A stretch of DNA of 64,000 nucleotides, taken from contig CAXXKO010000029.1 in NCBI GenBank assembly GCA_963666705.2, forward strand, positions 310,001-374,000, read 5' to 3'. This DNA is from G963666705 sp963666705. GTDB taxonomy: Bacteria > Pseudomonadota > Alphaproteobacteria > CADEGL01. A program made the translations under genes and the position numbers. Positions 47,015 to 54,343 of the stretch are shown here, piece by piece (the first letter of the stretch is position 1; the number at the start of each line of letters is the position of its first letter). The notes under the pieces are model-generated. The model was not told the origin of the DNA. It did no database searches and was given only the letters and a program-made list of their open reading frames with translations.

Positions 47015-47881
47015 TCAGGCCCACCGGGCGCGCAGCTCCGCCCGGTTGAGCGCTAGCCACTGGAGGGCGACCAGGGTCGTGGCGTCCTGGATGCGGCCCG
47101 CGCGCGCCATCTCCCCACCCATCCGCGAAGGGCACCACGCCAACGCGGATATCCTCGCTCTCGATGCCGTGGATGCCGCCGAGGCCCGCGGCCTCCGTGC
47201 GTCCGCAATAGATCGCGGTGGTCTGCGAGGTGCCGCCCGGGCTCACCAGCACATTCGCGATTTCGACGAGCTCCCCGATCCCGCAGCCGGCCTCCTCCAG
47301 CGCCTCGCGCCGGGCCACCGCCTCGGCCCGTTCGCCCGCTTCGATGATGCCGGCCACGACCTCGATCAACCAGGGCTCGCGCCCGGCGCAGAGGGCGCCG
47401 ATGCGGAACTGCTCGATCAGGACCACTAGTACCCACTTTCATAATTCCGTGTGCCATACGACGACGCCCCGAGGTTCCCGGCTAGGAGCGCGGCGCGCCG
47501 TGATGCCGGGGCATCACAAGCGGCGCGCGACGACGTCCGGGGGCCTCGGGACGCCGCCCGACCGGTCGCTTTTCCCGCCCCCTCGGGGCGTCGAGGACGC
47601 TTGACGATGCCCCGAAATCGCCGGCGCACCCCCTCCTACCGAGGAGACGGGAAAAGCGATCGTATGGCACACGGAATTATGAAAGTGGGTACTAGGTCGC
47701 GCGCCGCATCGTAGGGCAGCACGGCGGCCGCGTGGCCGCGCTCGAAGACCTCGCGCGTGACCGCGCCGCTCCAGCCGCCCTCGAACAAGCGGTGCCGCAG
47801 GCGGTAACGGTCGATGCGGAAATAGCCCTCGTAGGCGGCCGTCTTCTCGATCACCTGGACGTCGTCGGCGCGCAATCTCAT
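47015..47881 (-). pseudogene. NUDIX hydrolase (ADP-ribose pyrophosphatase-like), disrupted by element B
   Basis: The N-terminal part runs from ATG 47881 (MRLRADDVQVIEKTAAYEG) to AVLPYDAARD. Coding resumes after element B with VVLIEQFRIGAL and contains the NUDIX box (AGIIEAGERAEAVARREALEEAG). Removing 47430-47695 restores DLVVLIEQFR in frame. A second lesion, one extra G near 47111-47118, breaks the tail, which otherwise would read EMARAGRIQDATTLVALQWLAL to a stop at 47015. Family enzymes hydrolyse ADP-ribose or nucleotide sugars. Surely inactive as it stands. Confidence 0.85.
47426..47695. mobile_element. Foldback element B (270 bp including CTAG ends), inverted copy inside NUDIX gene
   Basis: Perfect 36-bp inverted ends (47426-47461, 47660-47695) that differ from those of element A at about 6 positions, each change being matched in the opposite arm. 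P3 (47463-47555, inner GTGATGCC/GGCATCAC at 47500-47517) and P2 (47566-47659, closed by a perfect 12-bp TCGCTTTTCCCG stem) occur in the reverse order, so B is inverted relative to A. The joint is again 10 nt. CTAG flanks both ends and occurs once in the reconstructed empty site. Confidence 0.9.
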
Positions 47882-47907
47882 GGCGGGCTCCATTGCGGCT
47901 GGTTGGT

Positions 47908-47936
47908 TTGACTCCCGTTCGGGAGGAAAGGATACT
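47908..47936 (+). promoter_or_regulatory. Predicted egtD promoter with palindromic spacer
   Basis: TTGACT (47908-47913), 17-bp spacer, GATACT (47931-47936). A perfect palindrome CTCCCGTTCGGGAG (47912-47925) overlaps the -35 box and spacer, as an operator would. The expected start of transcription near 47943 leaves about 100 nt before the chosen egtD start. Confidence 0.45.
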
Positions 47937-48043
47937 CGACGCGGGAAATGACGCGCCTCCATCATTTCGTGCCCGCGCGCCGGACCGCACGAATCCATGG
48001 CCCGATCGCGCTCGTCGCCGAATGCGGAGTCTCATCGAACGGA

Positions 48044-49036
48044 ATGACGGTTTGTGATGCCTCCGCGCCCGGGCGCGATATCGCCTTCTTCATCGATGCC
48101 GGGCACCAGGCGGACGACTTCCTGGCCGAGGTCGTCGATGGCCTCGGGGCCGCGCGGAAATTCACGCCGCCCAAGTTCTTCTACGACGCGGCCGGGTCCC
48201 GCCTGTTCGAGGAGATCTGCAAGACACCGGAATACTACGTGACGCGGACCGAGCTTGGCCTGCTGGCCCAGATCGGCCCCGAGCTCGGCGCGCTCGTCCC
48301 CGACCGGGCGGTGGTGGTGGAATACGGCTGCGGATCGAGCGCCAAGATACGGCTGCTGCTCGAGGCGCTGGCCGATCCGGCCGAGTATATCGGCATCGAC
48401 ATCGCGCGCGAGCGCCTGCTCGAGACGGCTCGTGAGATCGCCGGGGACTTCCCCGGCATCCGTGTGGGCGCCATCTGCGCTGATTTCGCGGCCTCTCTCG
48501 CTTGGCCGGAAGAGGCGGATCCGGCGCCGGGCCGGCGGCTCGCCTTTTTCCCTGGATCGACGATCGGGAACATGGCGCCGGACGAGGCCCGCGCCTTCCT
48601 CGGCCGCGTGCGCGACCTGATCGGCGCCGGGGGCGCGTTCCTGGTCGGGGTCGACCTCGAGAAGGACACGGCCATTCTCGATGCCGCCTACAACGATGCC
48701 GCCGGGCATACGGCGGCGTTCAACCTCAATCTGCTGGAACGCATGCGCCGCGAGCTCGGCGCCGAGGTCGAGCCGGGCCAGTTCGCGCACCGTGCATTCT
48801 ACAACGCGGCCGAGGGCCGCATCGAGATGCACCTGGTCAGCCGCCGCGAGCAGGCGATCCGCATCGGCGACCGCATCTTCGAATTCGCCGCCGGCGAGGC
48901 CATCCACACGGAAAATTCATACAAGTATTCGACCACCGGGTTCGCCGATCTCGCGCGCGCGGCCGGGTTCGAGCGCGAGGCCCTCTGGGTCGACGACCGG
49001 GACCTGTTCAGCATCCACTACCTGCGCGCGGGCTGA
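48044..49036 (+). CDS. egtD: L-histidine N-alpha-methyltransferase EgtD
   Basis: SAM-dependent enzyme trimethylating histidine to hercynine, first step of ergothioneine synthesis. 330 residues from ATG 48044: the family N-terminus FTPPKFFYDAAGSRLFEEICKTPEYYVTRTE, SAM motif VVVEYGCGSSAK, IDIARERLL, FFPGSTIGNM, and the C-terminal ENSYKYSTTGFADLARAAGF. An upstream ATG at 47948 would add 32 unconserved residues and lies at the predicted transcription start. The partner egtB is not in the window, so the rest of the pathway must lie elsewhere if it exists. Confidence 0.93.
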   Translation: MTVCDASAPGRDIAFFIDAGHQADDFLAEVVDGLGAARKFTPPKFFYDAAGSRLFEEICKTPEYYVTRTELGLLAQIGPELGALVPDRAVVVEYGCGSSAKIRLLLEALADPAEYIGIDIARERLLETAREIAGDFPGIRVGAICADFAASLAWPEEADPAPGRRLAFFPGSTIGNMAPDEARAFLGRVRDLIGAGGAFLVGVDLEKDTAILDAAYNDAAGHTAAFNLNLLERMRRELGAEVEPGQFAHRAFYNAAEGRIEMHLVSRREQAIRIGDRIFEFAAGEAIHTENSYKYSTTGFADLARAAGFEREALWVDDRDLFSIHYLRAG

Positions 49037-49088
49037 GGCGTACCGCCAGGCCCGAGCGGCGGATCACCCCACGCTCCCCTTTCTCCGG

Positions 49089-49448
49089 CTATTCGATGCC
49101 GTGGATCTCCTGCCAGTTGACGGGATAGACAGCGACGACCATCTTGCAGATCTCTTCGCCCGCGATGTAGACGAGCTCGGTGTTCTCGGGGATCCAGAAC
49201 CCGTCGCCTTCCTCGAGCACGTAGTCGGTGCCGTCGGCCTGGATCGTCATGCTGCCCTTGAGGACATAGAAATACTCGTCGTAGAGCACCGTCCAGGGCA
49301 TGTTGAGGTTCTGCATCTCGACCACGCCGCAGCCCATGGTCGCGCTCACGTACTTGTGCGCGTCGCGCCCCACGCGCGCCATCCCAGGCGGCCCGGCGAG
49401 GGTCTCGAAGGTGCGGTCCCTGTCCTTGACGAGCTTGCATTTCGACAT
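49089..49448 (-). CDS. Cupin-domain protein, EutQ-like
   Basis: 119 residues from ATG 49448 (MSKCKLVKDRDRTFETLAGPPG) with GGGAGAGCC upstream. Single cupin barrel: TVLYDEYFYVLKGSMTIQADGTDYVLEEGDGFWIPENTELVYI. The first cupin motif has YDEYFYVLKG instead of the usual H-x-H, so classical metal binding is doubtful; this is the pattern of EutQ-type cupins. Function unknown. Convergent with egtD. Confidence 0.7.
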   Translation of the reverse strand: MSKCKLVKDRDRTFETLAGPPGMARVGRDAHKYVSATMGCGVVEMQNLNMPWTVLYDEYFYVLKGSMTIQADGTDYVLEEGDGFWIPENTELVYIAGEEICKMVVAVYPVNWQEIHGIE

Positions 49449-49554
49449 GTCGGCTCTCCCTAGCTCTGTAATCGGCGCCTGGGCCGATACCAGCATATCG
49501 GATCGTGCGCCGGCAAACGAGTGCAGGCTGTACGAAGCGCGTGGCAGGCCACCA

Positions 49555-49818
49555 ATACCAAGCTGCGGTGATAGGAACCCATTGAGACGCTTGTCCAAGT
49601 CTTTCGGCTAGGAGAGGTTCGCGCAGCGATGCGGCGCATCGGAAGCGGACCTCGACGCTGTCCGAAAGTCTTGGACAAGCGCCCGCAGGGTCGCCTCTCC
49701 GGCCCCCCGGACGTCGTCGCGAACCCTTGGCGATGCGCCGCATCGCCCGCGCGCCACGCTCCTAGCCGGAGAGCCGGAGAGGCGATCTCAATGGGTTCCT
49801 ATCACCGCAACTTGGTAT
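49555..49818. mobile_element. Foldback element C (264 bp), same architecture, different ends
   Basis: 33-bp inverted ends (49555-49587, 49786-49818; 32 of 33 match, starting ATACCAAG), unrelated to those of A and B apart from the first bases TACC. P2 (49589-49680, closed by a 19-bp stem with one mismatch, inner CGATGC/GCATCG at 49627-49641), a 10-nt joint, and P3 (49691-49785, closed by perfect TCGCCTCTCCGG, inner GGCGATGC/GCATCGCC at 49729-49747). Interior loops match A and B. It lies between the cupin start and the RNase gene. Confidence 0.85.
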
Positions 49819-49868
49819 AACTTAGCCGCCGGGCGGGATCCGGGTTGTCGGGGCAGCGGAATGGGACC

Positions 49869-51332
49869 ATGATGGGATTGGTTATCGACGAGATCATATG
49901 CAGCGTGGCGCCGGGAGAGGTGCGCGCCGCCTTCCTTTCGGGCGGGCGCCTGCTCGATCTGCTGATCGAGCGCGACGGGGACGGCGGCCGGGTCGGCGAG
50001 ATCTTTCTGGGGCGCGCGCAGCGGGTGATACCGGGCATGGGTGCCGCCTTCATCGATCTCGGCATCGGGCGCGACGGCTTCCTCCCCGCGAGCGACGCGC
50101 GCCGCGGCCGCGAGGAGCGCGACATCGCCGCCCTGGTGACCGAAGGCGAGGCCATTCTCGTCCAGGTCACCAAGGATGCCGTCGGCGACAAGGGGCCGGC
50201 GCTGACCGCCAACGTCACCATCGCCGGGCGGCTCCTCGTCTACGCGCCCTTCCAGGATACGGTCGCGGTCAGCCACCGCATCGCCGATCCGGCCGAGCGC
50301 GCGCGCCTGACGGCCGCCGTCGAGGCCGTCGCCCAGTCGGGGGAGGGGTTCGTCCTGCGCACCGCCGCCGAGGGCGTGGAGGCCGAGGCCCTGCGGGCCG
50401 ATGCCGAGGAGGCGCGCGCGCGCTGGCAGGAGATCGAAGCGGCGCGCGACCAGGCCGAAGCCCCGGCCCAGCTGCGCGCCGAGCTCGATACGGTGCCCCG
50501 CATCCTGCGCGACCACGCCCGCCAGGGCCTCGCGCGGATATTGATCGACGATGCCGATTCCTGCGCCGCCGCGCGCCGCTTCGCCGAGGCGCACCTGCCC
50601 GAGGTCGCGGGCCTCATCGAGCACCATGCGGGCCCCGAGCCCCTGTTCGGCCACCTCCGCCTCGAGGACGAGATCGAGGCGGCCCTGTGGCCCCGCGTGA
50701 AGTTGCCCTCGGGCGGCGAGATCGTCATCGAGACGGTCGAGGCCCTGACGGCGGTGGATGTCAACACGGCCCGCAACACCGGGCGCGGCCGCCAGCGCGA
50801 GACCATCCTCGAGACCAACCTCGAGGCGGCGCCCGAGACCGCCCGCCAGGTCCGCCTGCGCAACCTGGCGGGGCGCATCGTCATCGACTTCATCCATATG
50901 GAGGAGAGCGAGGACCGCGCCCGGGTGCTCGGCGCCTTGCGCGACGCCTTCGCCGGCGACCCGGTCCCGGTCCGCATCGGCGGCTTCACCAGCCTCGGCC
51001 TCGCCGAGCTGACCAGGCGGCGCGGCCGCCCCTCGCTCGACCAGCTCCTGCGCGAGGGCTGCGAGGCCTGCGAGGGGCAGGGCCGTGTCGAGCGGCCGGA
51101 AACCGTCGCCCACGTGGTCCTGCGCGGGGTCCGGGCCGAGGCGGCCGCGGACCCGGGCACCGCCTTCGCCGTGTTCGCGGCGCCCGAGGTGATCGCGGCC
51201 CTGGGCGCCGAGGCCGCGCCGGCGCGCGAGGCGCTCGAAGCGGCGCTCGGCCGGCCGCTGGTCCTGCGCGGCGACGCCGAGCTCGGGCGCGAGGGGTTCG
51301 AGATCGTGCCGGCGTCGGAAGCGGAGGGATGA
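49869..51332 (+). CDS. rng: Ribonuclease E/G-family protein
   Basis: 487 residues: N-terminal S1-like segment (GEIFLGRAQRVIPGMGAAFIDLGIGRDGFL), 5'-sensor region, and catalytic core with the two metal-binding aspartates in LTAVDVNTARNTG and IVIDFIHME. The zinc-link-like CEACEGQG follows near the end. It lacks the long C-terminal scaffold of RNase E, so it matches RNase G or the minimal alphaproteobacterial form. Role: rRNA and mRNA processing. ATG 49869 is followed by a second ATG. Confidence 0.88.
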   Translation: MMGLVIDEIICSVAPGEVRAAFLSGGRLLDLLIERDGDGGRVGEIFLGRAQRVIPGMGAAFIDLGIGRDGFLPASDARRGREERDIAALVTEGEAILVQVTKDAVGDKGPALTANVTIAGRLLVYAPFQDTVAVSHRIADPAERARLTAAVEAVAQSGEGFVLRTAAEGVEAEALRADAEEARARWQEIEAARDQAEAPAQLRAELDTVPRILRDHARQGLARILIDDADSCAAARRFAEAHLPEVAGLIEHHAGPEPLFGHLRLEDEIEAALWPRVKLPSGGEIVIETVEALTAVDVNTARNTGRGRQRETILETNLEAAPETARQVRLRNLAGRIVIDFIHMEESEDRARVLGALRDAFAGDPVPVRIGGFTSLGLAELTRRRGRPSLDQLLREGCEACEGQGRVERPETVAHVVLRGVRAEAAADPGTAFAVFAAPEVIAALGAEAAPAREALEAALGRPLVLRGDAELGREGFEIVPASEAEG

Positions 51333-51339
51333 GGCCGTG

Positions 51340-52008
51340 ATGCCCGACCACCGGCCGCGCCGCGCGGGGCCCGCCGCCACGGCGCGGCTGGCCGCCGCGG
51401 CTCTGGCGGCGCTCGTCCTCTGCGCCCTCTCGCCGCCGCCGGCCCTGGCGGCGGAAGCGGTCGGCGAGGTCACGCGCTTCCGCGGCGACGGCACGGCCGC
51501 CGGCGGCGCGCCCGAGCGCTCCCTGGCCCTGGGCGTCGCGATCCATATGGGCGATACCATCCGCACCGATGCTTCGACCCGCGTCGAGATCGTCTTCGCC
51601 GACGGCACCAGGCTCACCCTCGGCGACGACAGCAGCCTGACCGTCGACAGGTTCGTCTATGGCGGGGCGATGGCGCCGGGCGAGGTGCTCCTTTCGCTGA
51701 CGGCGGGGGTCTTCCGCGCCGTGACGGGCGAGGTCGCCAAGCTCACCGGCGCGCCCTTCCGCGTGCGCACGCCGGCGGCGACCATCGGCGTCCGGGGCAC
51801 CGAATTCTGGGGCCGGCAGGCGGCCGACAGCCTCCTCCTGGTGCTCCTGGACGGCACCGGCGTCACTGTCGAGAACGGCGCCGGCCGGGTCGAGATCGTC
51901 GAGGTCGGCTTCGCCACCAGGGTCGCGGCGGCGGCCGACGCCCCCTCGGCCCCCTTCCGGATGAGCGCGGCGGCGTTGCGGGCCGCCCTCGACACGGTGG
52001 CCTGGTAG
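51340..52008 (+). CDS. Secreted FecR-domain protein
   Basis: 222 residues with a clear signal peptide (LAAAALAALVLCALSPPPALA) and one FecR domain (about 45-170): GEVTRFRGDGTAA, MGDTIRTDASTRVEIVFADGTRLTLGDDS, TPAATIGVRGTEFW. In this setting FecR domains are periplasmic, often sensory or cell-wall associated. GTG 51337 precedes ATG 51340; GGAGG of the rng end serves as ribosome site. No sigma factor or TonB receptor adjoins, so an iron role is not implied. Confidence 0.85.
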   Translation: MPDHRPRRAGPAATARLAAAALAALVLCALSPPPALAAEAVGEVTRFRGDGTAAGGAPERSLALGVAIHMGDTIRTDASTRVEIVFADGTRLTLGDDSSLTVDRFVYGGAMAPGEVLLSLTAGVFRAVTGEVAKLTGAPFRVRTPAATIGVRGTEFWGRQAADSLLLVLLDGTGVTVENGAGRVEIVEVGFATRVAAAADAPSAPFRMSAAALRAALDTVAW

Positions 52009-52015
52009 GCCCGTC

Positions 52016-52243
52016 ATGAGCGATGGCAAGGTGCGACAGCTCTGGCGGCCGCGCCCCTGCCCAATCTGCCGCAAGCCGGCCGTCTACGCGCACCGCCCCT
52101 TCTGCTCGAAGCGCTGCGCCAACCTCGACCTATCGCGCTGGCTCAAGGGCAGCTACCGCATCCCGGCCGAGGAGGAGCCCGACCCCGAGGCCCTGGCCGA
52201 CGCGCTCGAGCGCCGCCTGCGCGGGGAGGAGGGCGAGGAGTGA
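52016..52243 (+). CDS. yacG: DNA gyrase inhibitor YacG
   Basis: 75 residues, zinc-binding CPICRKP...FCSKRCANLDLSRWL with C-x2-C and C-x3-C pairs. YacG binds GyrB and inhibits gyrase in E. coli. Acidic C-terminus. It follows the FecR gene by 7 bp. Confidence 0.92.
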   Translation: MSDGKVRQLWRPRPCPICRKPAVYAHRPFCSKRCANLDLSRWLKGSYRIPAEEEPDPEALADALERRLRGEEGEE

Positions 52244-52333
52244 CGGCTTGCCGCCGGGCCGCCCGGCCGTGGCGGCGCTCCTGGACAGGCCATGGGATTT
52301 TCCCTATAAGCATCCGCTGCTGGTTCCGGCCAT

Positions 52334-52409
52334 GCCCAGGTAGCTCAGTTGGTAGAGCACACGACTGAAAATCGTGGTGTCGGTGGTTCGACCCCGCCCC
52401 TGGGCACCA
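52334..52409 (+). tRNA. tRNA-Phe (GAA)
   Basis: 76 nt with full cloverleaf and encoded CCA. Acceptor GCCCAGG pairs with CCTGGGC, D-loop AGCTCAGTTGGTAGAGC, anticodon GAA at 52367-52369 within CTGAAAATC, T-arm GGTTCGACCCC. Its 3' half is duplicated at 56190-56225. Confidence 0.97.
52365..52400 (+). repeat. Putative attachment repeat within tRNA-Phe
   Basis: 36-bp segment from the anticodon loop to the T-arm end, identical to 56190-56225. Such tRNA 3'-half duplications normally mark integrase-mediated insertion. Confidence 0.65.
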
Positions 52410-52428
52410 TTTTTTACTCATATAAACT

Positions 52429-53753
52429 CACTAGTGTCCGGTTAACTGCGGCGGTTTTCCGGTTAGTGGGTTGTGGTTAAACGTTCTTTCGGGATATTCG
52501 CGTGTCACCGACTTGAACTCCCGGTGTTAAGCCAGACATGCTCCTGCCTTCCCGGTCAGGAGCATGGCTCATGTATGCAGGCAAGATCGTTTTCGCCCAG
52601 GTGATCGACCATCTGCCCGTGCACAGCTTGCGCCGTTGCGTCCACCGCTACGGCGGCGATCGCAGGCTGCGAAGCTTCTCCTGCCTCGATCGGTATCTGT
52701 GCATGGCCTTCGCGCAGCTGACCTATCGCGAGAGCCTGCGCGACATCGAGGCCTGCCTGCGCGCCCAGCACACCAAGCTCTACCACATGGGCATCCGCGG
52801 GCGCGTCGCCCGCGCCACCTTGGCCGACGCCAACGAGAGGCGCGACTGGCGCATCCATGCCGACTTCGCCCAGGCGCTGATCCGCATCGCCCGGCCGCTC
52901 TATGCCCAAGACAGCTTCGGCCTCGAGCTCGACCACACCGTCTATGCCCTCGACTCGACCACCATCGACCTCTGCCTCGCGGTCTTCCCCTGGGCCCCGT
53001 TCCAGCGCACCAAGGCCGCCATCAAGCTCCACACCCTCTTGGATCTGCGCGGCAATATCCCAACTTTCATCCATATCAGCGACGGCCGATGGCACGACGT
53101 GAGGGTGCTCGACGAGCTGGTCCCCGAGCCCGGCGCCTTCTACGTCCTGGACCGCGGATACATCCATTTCGCCCGCCTCCATCGCCTGAGCCAGGGCGCC
53201 GCCTTCTTCGTCGTCCGGGCACGGGCCAAGTTCCAGTTCCGCAGGATCGCGTCCCGCGCAATCGACAAGACCACCGGCCTGCGCTGCGACCAGACCATCC
53301 GCACCGCCGGCCAGCACACCGCCACCGACTACCCGGACAGGCTCCGCCGCGTCCGATACCGCGACCCCGAGAGCGGCAAGGCCTTCACCTTCCTGACCAA
53401 CAACTTCACCCTGCCGGCGCTGACCATCGCCCAGCTCTACAAATGCCGCTGGCAGGTCGAGCTGTTCTTCAAATGGATCAAGCAGCACCTGCGCATCAAG
53501 CGCTTCTACGGCACCTCCGAGAACGCCGTCAAATCCCAGATCTGGATCGCCGTCTCCGTCTATGTGTTGATCGCCATCGTCAAGAAGCGCTTGGCTATCA
53601 ACGCCAGCCTCTACACAATCCTCCAGGTCCTCAGCCTCACCGTCTTCGAAAAAACACCGCTCCTTCAATTGCTTACAAATCCAGAAACCACGACACCAAT
53701 CCACCCCCATGCTAACCAATTGAATCTATTTGACTATTAACCGGACACTAGTG
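52429..53753 (+). mobile_element. IS4-family insertion sequence with 9-bp target duplication
   Basis: 1325 bp with inverted ends CACTAGTGTCCGGTTAA and TTAACCGGACACTAGTG (17 bp, perfect). The flanks carry ATATAAACT at 52420-52428 and 53754-53762, a clean direct repeat. One transposase gene fills it. The element is apparently complete and possibly active. Confidence 0.88.
52571..53740 (+). CDS. IS4-family transposase
   Basis: 389 residues from ATG 52571 (MYAGKIVFAQVIDHLP, the usual family start). DUF4372-type N-terminus (AQLTYRESLRDIEACLR), then the DDE catalytic residues in YALDSTTIDLCL, YVLDRGYI and the YREK-type WQVELFFKWIKQHLRIKRF. No stops or frameshifts. Confidence 0.9.
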   Translation: MYAGKIVFAQVIDHLPVHSLRRCVHRYGGDRRLRSFSCLDRYLCMAFAQLTYRESLRDIEACLRAQHTKLYHMGIRGRVARATLADANERRDWRIHADFAQALIRIARPLYAQDSFGLELDHTVYALDSTTIDLCLAVFPWAPFQRTKAAIKLHTLLDLRGNIPTFIHISDGRWHDVRVLDELVPEPGAFYVLDRGYIHFARLHRLSQGAAFFVVRARAKFQFRRIASRAIDKTTGLRCDQTIRTAGQHTATDYPDRLRRVRYRDPESGKAFTFLTNNFTLPALTIAQLYKCRWQVELFFKWIKQHLRIKRFYGTSENAVKSQIWIAVSVYVLIAIVKKRLAINASLYTILQVLSLTVFEKTPLLQLLTNPETTTPIHPHANQLNLFDY

Positions 53754-53772
53754 ATATAAACTAATGAGTTAA

Positions 53773-54147
53773 GGTCAATACGCAAGCGAGCGCCTGCGCG
53801 CCCTCGAGCTCGAGCACAAGGCCGAGCTCGGTCGCATTAACATTCTGGCTTCGGTCGCGCACGTCGAGCAGATCAACCGCACGATCCGCGCAGAGGCCAC
53901 GAGCAACGGTCCATACGTGCGCCGCTGGCGCCCGATCTGGGGCTATGTCACCGCCGGCCCCAACGCCCTCCTCGCCGGCGCCGCCGGGCTCCTCGGCGCC
54001 CTCGCGGTGCAATGGTCCGTCGCCCTTGCCGTGCTCGGCGTCAACGTCGCCAAGCGATCCGAGGACAAGGCGACCCAGGCCGGCCAGACGCCGGCGCCGG
54101 GCATCCTAGGCGCGATCGTCAACCGGATCGCCGCCGGGGCCCCATGA
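53773..54147 (+). pseudogene. 3TM-type phage holin remnant, 5' end lost
   Basis: The frame opens after a stop at 53770 and has no good start. It encodes a charged helix (ERLRALELEHKAELGRINILA, INRTIRAEA), RRWRPIWGYV, a hydrophobic stretch (AGPNALLAGAAGLLGALAVQWSVALAVLGV) and a charged tail VAKRSEDKA. This order resembles the 3TM holins of phages and gene-transfer agents that open the inner membrane. The start was probably lost on the side now holding the IS4 element. 54148-54343 downstream shows nothing recognisable. Confidence 0.6.
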
Positions 54148-54343
54148 TGGCGCGCAACCCGCACGGTAGGGCGAGCGAAATAAGCTCGAACTTCAGCTTT
54201 GCTCAGGTAAGCAGCCGTATTGTGACCCGGCCTCGCATGCGTGCTGATAGCCAAGAGGCGGGCGTTCGCATATCGCTTCCCCGACGAGCTCAGACGGCGG
54301 AGTTTTGCCGATTGGCCTCTCCCCGCTGCGTCTTCCCGTCTAC

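Noticed and set aside
46992..47426. Stand-alone short NUDIX gene starting at 47426
   Set aside because: Its first codons come from the edge of element B, and the missing N-terminus is found in frame on the other side of the element, so it is the distal half of one disrupted gene.
46703..49818. CRISPR array or tandem repeat locus
   Set aside because: The three copies are 265-270 bp, unevenly spaced, in mixed orientation and separated by ordinary genes. There are no short regular repeats or spacers and no cas genes.
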